DNA of 64,000 nt, taken from Saccharina japonica. Taxonomy: Eukaryota; Sar; Phaeophyceae; Laminariales; Laminariaceae. Position 1 is the first letter of the stretch. The number at the start of each line of letters is the position of its first letter. The stretch lies in the NCBI GenBank assembly GCA_008828725.1, contig MEHQ01000174.1, positions 1,129,867 to 1,193,866 on the forward strand, in the 5' to 3' direction. Below, piece by piece: positions 45,100 to 56,175 of the stretch. A program made the position numbers and the translations under genes. The notes under the pieces are model-generated. The model did not search any database. It was not told the DNA's origin and saw nothing but the letters and a program-made list of their open reading frames with translations.

Positions 45100-47397
45100 C
45101 ACACCCTGGACAATTCCTATTTCAATAGTCTATTGTGTCTGTAATTTATTTTGGGTGTAGTCTATTAAGTGGAATTGCCCAACCAAATGATTTTGATTGA
45201 AGTATATTCATTTGAATTGTCCGGGTAATTAATTTTGGATGCTGCCTACCAATTGGAATCGTCCAGACAATTGATTTTGGGTGCTGTCAATTAATTGGAA
45301 TTGCCTGCACAATTATTTGGACCATTCCTATTACAATAGTCTATTGTGGCTACAACTGCTTTCAGATGCCGTCTATTAATTGGATTTGCCCAACCAAATG
45401 ATTTCGATTGAAGGATACTAATTGAAATTGTCCGGGCAACTGATTTTGGGTGCTGCCTACTAATTGGAATTGTGCCTACAATTGATTTCGGGTGCTGGCT
45501 ATAAATTGGAATTGCCGAGACAATTGATTTCAAATGCTATCTATTAAATGCAATTGTCCAACTAAATGATTTCGAGTGATTTCTATTAATTGGAATTGAC
45601 AAATTATTTCGAGTGAGATCTATCAGTCGGATTTGTATAGCCAATTTGTTTCGAGTGTTGTCTACCAATTGAAACTGTTCAACCAAATGAATCCAAGTTC
45701 GGTCTATTAATTGGAATTGTCGAGGTCAGAAAAAAAACATTCGAACACTACGTAACAATTGGTAGGTCAGGACAAAGCCTATTGACCCAACCAACAATTT
45801 AATTTGGAAAGTCAGCACAGAAACCTATTGACCAAACCATTCCTATTGATAGGCAAGACCTGAAACTACTTGTTGAAGCAATTTCAATTGGAAGGTCAGG
45901 GCAGAAACCTATTGATCCGACCATTCCCATTAATAGAAAGGAATAGAACGAAATTATTGAAACAATTCCAATCGGAAGGTGAGAGCAGAAACGGTTTGAT
46001 TGAACCATTCCAATTGTGAGACAAGACCAGAAAATAATCGTAGAAACAATATCTATTGGAAGGCCAGGACACAAACCTATTGGCCGAAGCATTCCTATTA
46101 ATGGATGCACCACGAAAGCAGTATCTCGCCCAATTCCATTTAAATGGATTTCAGGAAGATCTACTGTAAAAGCAATAGTCCATTGTGGGTAGGTGCCATA
46201 TCCTATTGAAGAAGTAATAGAGTGTTGGAGTCTCCCGAGCGAAACAATTGCAAGAGACAATTCCAGTTAGTTAACAGAGCTCTAAAACAATTGCCTAAGC
46301 AATTCCAATTAGTAGATGGACTACAGTATGTTGTTGTCTTTGCAATTCCAATTGCGGCAATATGGTAAGAATCAATTGTCCGCCTCATTTCAGTTTATAG
46401 ACTTTTCGGTGGGTCTATTGTAGGCGCAATAGTCTATTGCGATGCCTATTGTCCAAGGCTTAAGCAGAAAGGGAATGTAAAAGCATTCTCCTAGTGATCA
46501 ATCGGCCGCCAAACATTTTGTCCGATATATTTTTAATTTAATGGGCATCCTCCGAAATATGTTGTCTGGTCGATTCCAATTAATAGACTGCTTCATGAAT
46601 AAATTGGTCCGGCATTTCCAATCGCTAGACAGCCTCACGAATTGTTTGCCTTTGCAACTTTAAGAAATAGCTTCCTCATGCATATATACATTGATGTGTC
46701 AAATTCCAATTGCAGCGTCCGGAATCAATCGACCGGTAACATAATGTTGTCTATTAAATGGAAATGCCTGATTGTCTGGACAATTTATTTCGAAGCCTGC
46801 CAAATACATGAAATTGCCAGGACGATTATTTAGAAAGATGCCTAATAATTGGAATTGCCCGCGCAATTAATTTAGAAGGGTGTCAATTGAATGGAATTGC
46901 CAGCACAATTGCAATTCCATTTACGCCAATTAAATGGAATTGCCAGCCCAATTTATTTGGGAGGATGTCAATTGAATGGAATTGCCAGCACAATTTATTT
47001 AGAGGGGTGTCAATTAAATAGAATTGCCAGCACAGTTTATTTAGGAGAATATACATTAAATGGAATTGCCAGCACCATTGGCACCGAAAATATTCTGCAA
47101 TTGTCCATTAGCGTTACAATAGAATGGGATATTATATTTCAATAGACTATGGGTTCACCAATGGGATTTCGTTGGTAACTGTTAATAGCAATTACTTCAA
47201 CCATTAATGTAGATGGGTGCATATTAGCATAAATTGGGTGGACGATAGGGCCTGGTGGGTGTCTGTTAATAGAAATTGTCTGTACCATAGAGCTCGATGC
47301 GTTCCAATTAATTGGAATTGGCGACCACAATTGGCAGTCAATTGTAATAGGAAACTATTAATAGATAATTAGACTATTGTCAATTGTCCAGGGTGTG
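45100..47397. mobile_element. Nested hAT-like satellite-bearing element (inner copy)
   Basis: TIRs CACACCCTGGACAATT...AATTGTCCAGGGTGTG with perfect 8-bp duplication ATAGATTT (45092-45099 and 47398-47405). Length 2298 bp. The interior comprises three blocks of degenerate units: AATTGGAATTGTCC-type of about 55-60 bp (45150-45720), AAACCTATTGACC/AATTCCAATTGGAAGG-type of about 70 bp (45760-46400), and TGGAATTGCCAGCACAATTT-type of about 50-55 bp (46840-47090). No ORF longer than chance. Confidence 0.9.
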
Positions 47398-47405
47398 ATA
47401 GATTT

Positions 47406-49249
47406 AGGCAGTAGCCTGTTGTACTTCCGATAGGTATTGGAAATTGTCTATCGATACCTATTGCTTTGACCAATAGGTTCTATTAGATTTGGACCGTAGC
47501 TTATTGCACGTCCGATAGGTGTTGGAAATTGTCTATCGATACCTATCGCTTTGACCAATAGGTCCATACTGATTGTGCAGTAGCCTATTGCACTTGGGAT
47601 AGGTATTCCAAACTGTCTATCGACTCCTATTGATTTAACCAATGGATTCGGACAGATGTGAGCAGTAGCCTATTGTACTTGGGATAGGTATTTCAAACTG
47701 GCTATCGATACCCATCTATTTGTCCAATAGGTTCATACTGACTGTACAATAAGCAATTTATCTTCCAATGGGTATGTGACATTGTCGATCGATGCTGACT
47801 CATGTACCAATAGGCTAAGAGAAATTGATGCAACAGGCGATCGTTCTTCTAATAGGTGTGTCAATGGTCGATCGATACCCTTGTCGAGCTATTTATTGAA
47901 TAGGGCAATAGGCATCGATCGATACCCTTGCAAACATATTGCATTGGGCGATAGGTATCGATCGAATCGTTGCAAGACTATTATGTTGAGCAGTAGGCAT
48001 TGCTCGACACCCTTACGAACATACTGAATTGAGCAGTAGGTATCGATCGATATAATTGCAAAGCTATTGAACTGGGTAGTAGCTATCGATCAACTAGATT
48101 TCGAACCTATTGAATTGCGCAATAGGTATCAATCAATAGGTATCGATCGATACCATTGCAAACTTATTGAATTGGGCAATAGGTATCGATCAACTAAAGC
48201 TCGAACTTATTGGATTGCGCAATAGGTATCGACCGATACCATTGCACACCTATCGATACGATCAATAGATATTGATCGATAGAAATAGGAAGATATTTCT
48301 CGGACGATAGCCTATTGGGGAAATATTTTAAACTCTGTTGGCACCCACGATACCTATCGATAGGCACATCCACAAGCATATTTGTCTCCTAATAGGCTAT
48401 TGTGGGCACTGCACTAATCCTATTGTTATTTACAATACCTATCGATATGCCCCGAACCCAACGGATTGTGGCCCGCAGTAGGTATCGATAGCCATATTTC
48501 CCGACCTATTGTTAGCCCAATAGCCTATTAGATAGGGTATTATCCACGGTATAAGAAGCACGAGGCCTTGCAAAGATAGTACTCGCCGCCTTGTTGTTCA
48601 AGCCATCCACCTGTAGCTTCTTGGGGCACAACAGCGACAGACAGCGCCGGATCCGAGCATGTTCCGCTATGCTGAACGGGCATGCGGCGTGGACAATAAA
48701 GCTCTTGACGAATTGGAGCGGGTTGAACCGTGCAAGGATTGCCGTTGAATGCCTTGCTCTCCAATACCTCGTGCTTATTTTCCAACGCTTGTTGTATCAC
48801 GTATATACGAGTACTGGTACCAGATAGCGGGAGGGAAGTATACATACTAAAACCAAGTGTTATTTCATTGTACGAGTATAAGTGAGTGTGGTCGACACCC
48901 ATGGTCCGAACCAATATAATGGTGAAGGTCTGTCGCCACCCATAGTCCGAACCAATTGAATGGTGCAAGATCTACAGGGTATGGATGCCTATCGTCCGAA
49001 CCAGTCAAACAGCGGAGTGTCTATCGATACCTATTACCGGAACCAATACAATAGCGGAATGTCTATCGATACCTATCTGCAGAAGCAATATATTTCGTGA
49101 AACAGCTATCGATACCTATCGTGCAAACCGATAGGATGAGCAAAATATATATCGATACCTATCGACACAAGCAATATGTTTCGTGAATCAGGTATCGGTA
49201 CCTATCGTGCAAACCGATAGGATGATCAAAATATATATCGATACCTATT
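47406..49249. repeat. ATCGAT-rich palindromic arrays, right arm
   Basis: Units change along the array. First come CTATCGATACCTATTGCTTT units of about 60 bp. From about 47860 come CAATAGGTATCGATCGATAC units of about 45 bp. A less regular stretch follows (48540-48960). From about 49015 come CTATCGATACCTATCGTGCA units. Arrays continue beyond the SINE (49612-49982). The palindrome ATCGAT appears in most units. Confidence 0.8.
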
Positions 49250-49255
49250 GGCACA

Positions 49256-49605
49256 TCGCCCCGATGGTCTAGAGGTAACCTCGAACGCTTCTGAACGTTG
49301 ATGTCTGGAGTTCGAATCTCACGTGGGTCGGACTTTTGAGTTTATTGGCAAAAATAAATAAAAAAACGGAATCAACTGCTGAGAGCGCCAATTAATAGTA
49401 GCGTGGGTAGGCACAATTCGATGCGAGTCGACCAGAGAAGGAAAGGCTGAAGTCTTCTCGCGATAAAAATGCAAGGCAAGAACCGTAGTGGGGGAGGAGG
49501 GAGAGGAGCCTACTTTGTGACCCCGGATCTGAGTTACGACTAGGGAGGAGAGAGAAAGGAAGGGCGAAGATAATAAATGGGATGGACAAAAAACAAAAAA
49601 ACATC
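49256..49605 (+). mobile_element. tRNA-headed SINE, full length
   Basis: A 5' tRNA-like head has box A TGGTCTAGAGG (49265-49275) and box B AGTTCGAATCT (49309-49319). A TTTT lies at 49334-49337. The body (49418-49585) is shared with 19989-20185, and the tail is ACAAAAAACAAAAAAACATC. The flanks repeat GGCACA (49250-49255, 49606-49611). The head shows an Arg/Glu-type D arm, but its acceptor and anticodon stems are imperfect, so it is not called as a tRNA gene. Confidence 0.75.
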
Positions 49606-50832
49606 GGCACAAAAAATATGTTTCGTGACACGACTATCGCTACCTTTTGGCCCAAGCAATAAGTTTCGTGACACGACTATCGATACCTATCGGACATTCC
49701 AATATGTTACGTTTCTCAGTGCCGATATCCTATTGCCTGAACAGTACCATCCTCGAAATGTTTATCGATACCTACATATTTCGCCAATAATTTAAGATCA
49801 ATACGTACCATTGGCTATTGACCGAACAGCAGAACAGTGAACGAATCTGTCGATACCCACTGCCGGAAACAATAGGCTTCACAAAGTGCCTATCGATTCC
49901 TAACACAAGCAACAATAGGCCTCCTATTGGAATGGGATCCTGTCGATACCCTATTAGCCTCAAACCTATTGTCCAGGGTGTGGTATGTATGGAAGAGAGA
50001 GCGCACAGCACAGCACGGTCGTCAACTTGTGAGGCACGAAAAACAAAAATGTTCACAAAACTGCGAAAGACGTACGTACAGCATCGTACTCGTACTTAAA
50101 CAAAAGGGCAGGGGCGAAAAAACAAACTGAAAAAACGGTCGGAAACAAATTAAAATCATGTGAAATCGAAATTTTGATTGTCTAATATAATTTGAAAAAA
50201 TAAAACCCGTTGGACCATCGGGTCTGTAATTGCGCCGCTTGAAAAACAAAGTTCGGATGTCGTTTGCGTTTTGTCAGTCTCGACGCTTTCCGCCCCTCCG
50301 CGATCGCCTCGCCATCTATTCGGTCCGTATCGAGCTGTACTGCTTCTCTGCCCCAGTGAGCCCCGTGGACCACCTCGCGTGAAGCCCAGTGCTCACTGTA
50401 GTCCTCGTTCGCCCGCTCGATGATGATGGTTTCAAACCGCGTGGCTGCGTCTCTCTAAATACATTTGTTTAGAGAAATAAGCACCGCTTGAATGTTTTTT
50501 TACAAACGGAAACGACCCTTATAATTTCGAAGATACTCAATTGATAAGGCCAGACAAAGTCCCTGCGTGCTTCACTCGTGTCTCGATGGACACGCCACGC
50601 CTAGCCTCGAAAAAGGCGACCGCGCTCCTTCCGCCCCCCCCTCTACTGGCCAGCGCCTTCCCATACCGGCGATGGTGCCGCTGCCGTGCTCGCTGGGTAC
50701 ACGCACGAACGCAATGCCAAAAATAGAAAACGAGGCTCTAGCAAAAAGTAATAGAAGGAGGCGGTATCGAAGTGGGATCTCTGAGGGGCCAGGGATGGGT
50801 AAAACGTGAAAGAAATATTCGTAAGTAAGTCT

Positions 50833-50933
50833 ATTTGGGTATACGAGTAATTTATCTACTACTCTGCTCGACGACTCATGGTATAGGCACGCGTGTCAGC
50901 AAGTGACGCGTTCGACAGCGGCGTATACAAACA
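50833..50933 (+). repeat. 5' LTR, second part
   Basis: TATTTGGGTATACGAG to ATACAAACA matches 56479-56580. It completes the LTR begun at 42023. Confidence 0.85.
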
Positions 50934-51020
50934 CGATCATCGTGCTGCTCCGGGCCCGGAGGTCGCTGGAGCGTTATAGTGTGTTAGAGGAGAGTGGTAC
51001 AGGGAGGACTGGCTGAGGAG

Positions 51021-52065
51021 ATGACTCTCAGCTTGGCGGAGTTTTGGAGGGGACGCGTTGGTGTCAAACAGCAGCAACGACAGGTTGAGGAACTGAGGGC
51101 GAAGCTGGCCGCGGCGACCGCGGTTGGAGCAACGGCGAATACGGTTCTAGGTGCCGTCAGGAACGAAGGGCGTGCCTATAGAGAAGCCAGGAAATCGTTG
51201 GAGGCGAAGGAGGTGCGCCAGAAATATTTGGTTCGTATTTGGGGTTGATCTGGAAAATAGGCTGGAGCAAGCGAAAGTAGGCCTTCGCAAGGAGCAATGG
51301 GACGTAGGCCTTCGCACTGAGCAGGACTCTTCCTGGACTGTGCTGGGTGGTCTACCATTGGCGGAGCGCGAAGCATTCTTCTTACGAATAGATGCAGAGC
51401 ATGCGCCGAAAGCAGCCAAAGCGGCCGAGCGAGCAGGGGCGCTAGAACGCAAAGTCCAGCCCGTCTTCGTTTTCGAGGAGGTCGAGAAGGAAGCAGGAGG
51501 AGTCGGGCTCAGATACGAAGACATCATGGAAGTGGACATGCTTCGTGATGCTGGCGTACTGCCTGCGAGAAGTTTGGAGACATATGTACACCAGCAGCAC
51601 GAGGCTGAGGTGGAGGAGGAGCTCGGTTTTGCTGAGGCTGACGTGGTAGAGCTTGATGTTGATGAGCCTGAGGTGGAGGAGTATGTGGGTGCTGGCGTAA
51701 CGCCCCCGCCGCTTTCGTCGTTGGTGAAGCCGCAGCAGATGCATGGGCATGAGGGGTTGTCGATGCAGCAGCAATGGGATGGGGACGGTGTGGGCGGAGG
51801 AGTACCACAGGTGGGCTTGAGCCAGAAGGGTTCAGCATACCCGTTTGACCCAGGCAAACGGGATGGGCCTGATGCGGTTGGGGGGGGGTATGGTGATAGA
51901 CGGGGGGTGGGGCTCGTGGGAGAGGAGACCACCACCACCACCACCACCACCAGCGGGGTGCGATCTTTCCCATTTGTTTTTTCCAGGGAAGCAGGCATGT
52001 TATATTTTATAGTGTGGCCAACGTTCTTGTGGATGGACTCAGTGGATTGGATTTTCTTGGTCTGA
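51021..52065 (+). pseudogene. Coiled-coil ORF in gag position of the LTR element
   Basis: The first ATG in a good frame is 51021 (MTLSLAEFWRGRV), about 90 bp inside the 5' LTR. This frame ends at 51248. The frame one base on runs to 52065, so a frameshift or tiny intron near 51200-51250 is needed to join them. The first part is helical with heptad-like Glu/Lys/Leu (QQQRQVEELRAKLAA, EGRAYREARKSLEAKEVRQK). The second continues with DLENRLEQAKVGLRKEQW, an acidic stretch (EVEEELGFAEADVVELDVDE), a Gly/Gln-rich part and a Thr tract from (ACC)n at 51930-51951. Position suggests a structural (gag-like) protein. I see no zinc knuckle and no family match. The long minus-strand frame (51147-51998) is the antisense shadow. 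Confidence 0.5.
51929..51953. repeat. (ACC)8 microsatellite
   Basis: Eight ACC units inside the gag-position ORF, coding a Thr tract. Confidence 0.9.
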
Positions 52066-53670
52066 TTTTTGTTTTTTTGTTGGAATCACGGGGGGGGGTT
52101 GTGATGCCATGATTATACAGACAACGTGCACTGCTGTGTGGAACCAGTTTGTGATGGACGGATTGTACAGCACGCTGCAGTGCATGATAATTTGTGACAG
52201 CTTGATTCTACAGCAGCAGTGCAGGATTGGTTAGACTGCTGTGTACTGGTATACCGTATTATATAGTCCGTTTACCCCGAATCTTCCATTTTTTTCCCCC
52301 AGCACTCAGGTGCACTTTCCTCAAGTGTGGACGGTGTTGTTCTGAAATCTGATTACACCTTCAAATAGCCGTATTCAAGACCATCCTTCGTACCGATTAT
52401 TGTTTTTCGAATTTTTGTTTTTGCCGATTTATATCGAAAAAACACGTATTATCTGTTCGCTTTGGTATGGGTGTCATAGTTTTCACAAGATAAAAAAGAC
52501 GACAGATTCGGACCGCCCTTGTACTTCCGATCAGGGAAAGCTAATTAAATTTGAAAATGTTAAAAAATTGACGGAGCTATAGGCGAAAAACCGGATATTG
52601 AGGTTATATTCTTCGCTTTGGTATAGAGGACCCCACGGTACGATTTTGAAATAGATGACGGCAAAGGAATCGTCTCGTCGACGCGGTCAGGGAATGATTA
52701 TGTTTGTTTTACACGAATAGATATTTCTGGAGATACACCGCATTTTGTTTTGCAGCATAATAACTGGTTATCAGCTACCACACAGCTCCATGCACCACAC
52801 ACTCAGACGACTTCGAGGCCTTCCTCACTGCTGTGCCGAAGTACCCACATCGACCGGAGAGCATGGGGCGGTACCCCAAAAAGAAACGAAACGATACCGG
52901 AGTAAAAAAACAAAAAATGGCGTTTCAAAATATTTTGAGGGTATTTTCGGCCGAAAATGTTGCATTTTTTCCCCAAAAAAAAACTCCACGGCTATCGACG
53001 TATCTCGACGCCGCGGTCACGATCATCGCTGTGTTGCATTTCCAATGTTTTTTTTTTCACACGTTATTACCAAAAACGTAATTGGAAGTATTGTCCCGGA
53101 CGGACCATATTTATTCGTGGATGCATGATACCCGTACTGCTGTGTGTTGCTTAAAGCAAACAGGGGGTGGGTTGCCAGCTTGATTCTAAACTTCATGATA
53201 TTTAAAGTGTTGGAAAATTACAGCTAAGTTTGGCTTGACCCTTCAATGCATGATCAATGTGTTGGAAAATTTCTGCTGATTTAAGCTTGATTATACAGCA
53301 GTACATGATATTGATGTGTGAAAATCAGTGCTAATTGTTTTGGCCACTATTTTTGTGTTGAGAAAAATCACGAGGGGGGGGTTGAGGGCATGATTCTACC
53401 CACAGACATAGTGACATAGTGCATACTGATGTGATTCGTTATTTCACGATGTGACTTGGTTCCGGGCGCGGAGACTAACCACACGATGCACCCTTTGCTC
53501 AACGAGTCAAACTGCACCCTCACTCTGCGGATTTACATGTAGTCCATGCCGCGGTGATGTTGAGCCGCGGCGGAAGACAAGCGTCGAGTCCATCGGGTAC
53601 GGAACAAGAGACGGGTGTTGAGTGCGTGGGGTTGGGGTCAATTAGTAGCAATTGACTGGAGTAGATTAAA
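52066..53670. other. Decayed retrotransposon interior
   Basis: No pol motifs are recognised. There are loose repeats of about 70-80 bp around TTGATT(A/C)TACAGCAG and GTGTTGGAAAATT at 52100-52250 and 53160-53420. Poly-T and poly-A runs are frequent. Confidence 0.45.
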
Positions 53671-54423
53671 GGGTTTTTGCCAAAATCAGGTAAACCTGGT
53701 CACTTCGGTCCCAAAAACAGGTACTACACTAAAACCAAGTACAAATCACATACTAGGACACCTGTCATTGGCCAGCATCACTTTGTACCTGATTTTGGCA
53801 TGAAATGGTCAGGTACACCTGGATTTGTCTACTTTGTTAAGCTTTCAACTGATTTTGGCGAATTTTGGAGCAATCAGAGGCCATACGTACACTGTCTCCT
53901 ATACGCCCGACACGAAGACATCACCACACTACGTACATACGACCCGCCACAACGACTACAGAACGTATCATACGCGCGCACACAGCACAATGGACATGTT
54001 GTAATATATTACGTACTGCTGTTTGCTGACAAGGTACGGAAAGCGAGCAGTTCAGTCTCAAAATTATCTCGATGTTTTGTGCGTATGCTGTCAATGTGGC
54101 TACGACTATATACATACCTGGTACAAGAATACGGAAACTGCACGTCGTAGAAGTGAGTGTGATCACGAAAGCAATGCCAGCATACGACAGATACTAATAC
54201 CGGTACTGAAAATAACATACAACATTTATCAAGAGTTTGGAGGACACACACATTCGCTATCATTTTGGTTTTCAGGCGAAAATTCAAAAGTATGTTTTAT
54301 TATTTCTCACAGCCAAAACGTTCTGAAACCATCCGTTCGTGGCGTGCATTTTTTACTTGGTTTTAGTATATACCTGATTTTGGCTAAAATGGATCAGGTG
54401 TACCTGCTTTTGGCGTTTGCCCG
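53671..54423. mobile_element. 753-bp TIR element with 8-bp duplication
   Basis: Ends GGGTTTTTGCCAAAATCAGG and, inverted, GGGCAAACGCCAAAAGCAGG, plus an internal matching pair (ACTAAAACCAAGTA). Flanked by AGATTAAA (53663-53670, 54424-54431). An 8-bp duplication suggests hAT-type mobilisation. The 157-codon frame inside (53677-54150) begins in the TIR and has no domain. Confidence 0.78.
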
Positions 54424-54431
54424 AGATTAAA

Positions 54432-55086
54432 TGTTTTTGGATCGTTTATTTCAGTAGACATTGACGAGACCAAATGTTTATGATTCGTTTGTTTTATTAT
54501 ATGATATGCTTGGATTGTAATAGGCTTGCATTGGATATACGAGTATAGTGATATGTACCTGGCATACTGGCACCTGATATTTGGCATTCTGAAGTGCGTA
54601 TTACGACCTCTGAAGAACGATGTCAGACTACTAAAACAGCATCAACAGCTGAATATTGCAACGTACCAGGTATCGGTTAGGGCTGTCAATTTATCATGAC
54701 CTGGGGTATGATTAAAAAACGATGCTTTGCCTGGTATATCGAGGGCCGAAATGCTCGTTTTGGTAAGAGGGTAGTTGAATTGTAACGTTGGATCGAGCAG
54801 TCTTGTACGTGAGTGCACGCATACAACGACAACGACGTTCTGTTTGTTTCGTTATCTACGGTCCTTATTTAAAGTAGACCGCTGATCTTTCTGGTTTGTG
54901 GGTTTGGACTTGAGTTCGGTTTTTGATTTTATGATTGAGGGGTTTTGGAGTTTCACTGATATCGCAGCATTTTACTATCAACCATACGATGAACGCTTTG
55001 TCGTCTACCGAGCAGGGGGGAGATAGTAGGGGAGATAGTAACTGTACTCGGTAACACGACGAAGACTTTCCATCGCAGATAGTGGA
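54432..55086. other. Decayed retrotransposon interior
   Basis: No motif recognised. A purine-rich run (about 55012-55036) precedes the RNase H remnant but is not next to an LTR. Confidence 0.4.
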
Positions 55087-55326
55087 GTCCAGTTTGGGGT
55101 TTTATCCTACGAGGATGCGGACTATGCACGCAAGGCTATTGACCGCAGGTCTGTCTCTCGTGGAGCAGTTAGGCGAGCTGGTGTCTGTGTATGGTTTGAT
55201 TCTACGACGTAGATGTCTGGAGCATGTGTCTAACGGGTAGTTTGAGATTATCACGTACGGTCGGCAGAGCAGTATGCCGACTTTGTCATCAAACCGTTGC
55301 ATGATGAGACGTTTCGCTTTGACCGT
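55087..55326 (+). pseudogene. Ty1/copia Pol remnant, RNase H to C-terminus
   Basis: One frame reads YEDADYARKAIDRRSVSRGA, matching the copia RNase H start, where the D-A-D acidic pair and the following RRSVSG segment are conserved. After three stops (55210, 55231, 55243) it gives HVRSAEQYADFVIKPLHDET followed by FRF. This matches the copia C-terminus, where a Q-AD-xTKPL segment is typical. The middle, including the second and third RNase H acids, is lost or scrambled. Orientation and position agree with the flanking LTRs. The minus-strand frame 55102-55302 is a shadow. Assignment is by motif recall. Confidence 0.72.
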
Positions 55327-56175
55327 GACTCTTGTGGTGAACTTGTTGTGATTTCATTCACTGGTTTGTTTGTCTGTTTGTTTGTTTTTCCGGGGGTTTT
55401 GGGGCATTTGGGTTTGTCGGATACTATAGTAGGAGGTTTCGGTATTGGAGGGATGTTATTGGAAATTACTTGAAGAATTAACGTGCGACTTCAGGAGTTC
55501 TTAAGGAAATGTTGAAAGTGTCGGGAGGTACCCATACGTCGAGTAAAGTTAATACGTCAGTAGAATATGCCGATGGTCTTCATGAACCGTGCCGTACGCT
55601 TTGGCTATCGGTTAACTGCGCACAACGTACAGGGGAACCAGTTGCTGATACATATTATAGTACTTTTTGATTCAGATGCGGATTGTTGTCTTCTTGTATT
55701 CTTCCGAGGAGAATGTCAAGCAGGGGGGCTGCTATAATTCGATTACAGATGTTCTATATCAGAGATGTTATGTTGCTGTGCTCTTATAGAGTGCACAACA
55801 GGGAGGCCGATGTTATCGGGCGGTACGGTATCTATGTGAAGACGCTGTTATTGAGTTTGTTTGAAGTTTTTACCAGCATACTTAAGCTTTTCTATTTTCC
55901 CCTTCCCGTAGTTACTGTATCGCTATAGTTTAGGAGATACATACTGGAATCGAGATTGGAAGATTTGAGATCGGGATTGCCGTTTTAGGTTGGCAATTGC
56001 TGAGGATGTAATGCTTTGGATTTCCAGTGTACCTTGGCAATGATGAAGGATGGAATTTGTGGTTGCCGTTTTACCTTGGCGATTGTTTATTATGGAACGT
56101 GGGACTTGCCGTTTTACCTGGCAATTGGTGATGAGTTATTCGGGACCTATCGTATCGCGCACCGAATAGGGGGGC
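55327..56175. other. Pol-to-LTR spacer
   Basis: Contains a (TGTT)n-like run near 55365-55390 and three diverged repeats of GCCGTTTTACCTTGGC (about 55980, 56068, 56110). It ends in AATAGGGGGG, the probable polypurine tract. Confidence 0.5.

Larger units (their letters stand above)
42693..49982. mobile_element. hAT-like satellite-bearing TIR element (outer copy)
   Basis: TIRs CACACCCTGGACAATAG and its complement lie at the ends, flanked by the perfect 8-bp duplication GTATGTAT (42685-42692, 49983-49990). An 8-bp duplication and CA...TG ends point to the hAT superfamily; P-type elements also give 8 bp. The body is not coding. It consists of AT-rich arrays around CAATAGGTATCGATACCTATTG-like palindromes. 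It houses family A copy 3, a second element with the same TIRs, and a SINE. Confidence 0.88.
42329..50832 (+). mobile_element. CAAGGG-ended element inside the 5' LTR
   Basis: The 3' LTR reads TTTGGTATTTGGG without interruption. In the 5' LTR the same site reads TTTGGTA, then CAAGGGCTCCGC...GTAAGTC, then TATTTGGG, so the insert is exactly delimited and duplicates at least TA. The left end has a GC hairpin (GGGCGGC...GCCGCCC). Removing the hAT-like insert (42693-49982) and its duplication leaves about 1.2 kb without coding. The first 12 bases match the terminus at 14300. Confidence 0.8.

Noticed and set aside
44748-49249. CRISPR array
   Set aside because: Units are diverged, contiguous and palindromic without uniform spacers; context is eukaryotic transposon DNA.
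49256-49340. Functional tRNA gene
   Set aside because: A and B boxes are good, but the acceptor, T and anticodon stems pair imperfectly and the sequence continues into a dispersed element body.
51147-51998. 283-codon minus-strand frame
   Set aside because: Antisense shadow of the coiled-coil ORF; composition is Ser/Pro/Thr filler and it opposes the LTR element's orientation.
55454-56175. TGTTATTGG at 55454 as the 3' LTR start
   Set aside because: It follows a purine-rich stretch, but no second copy exists; the TGTTTGT...ACAAACA pair with CCATA duplications defines the LTRs instead.
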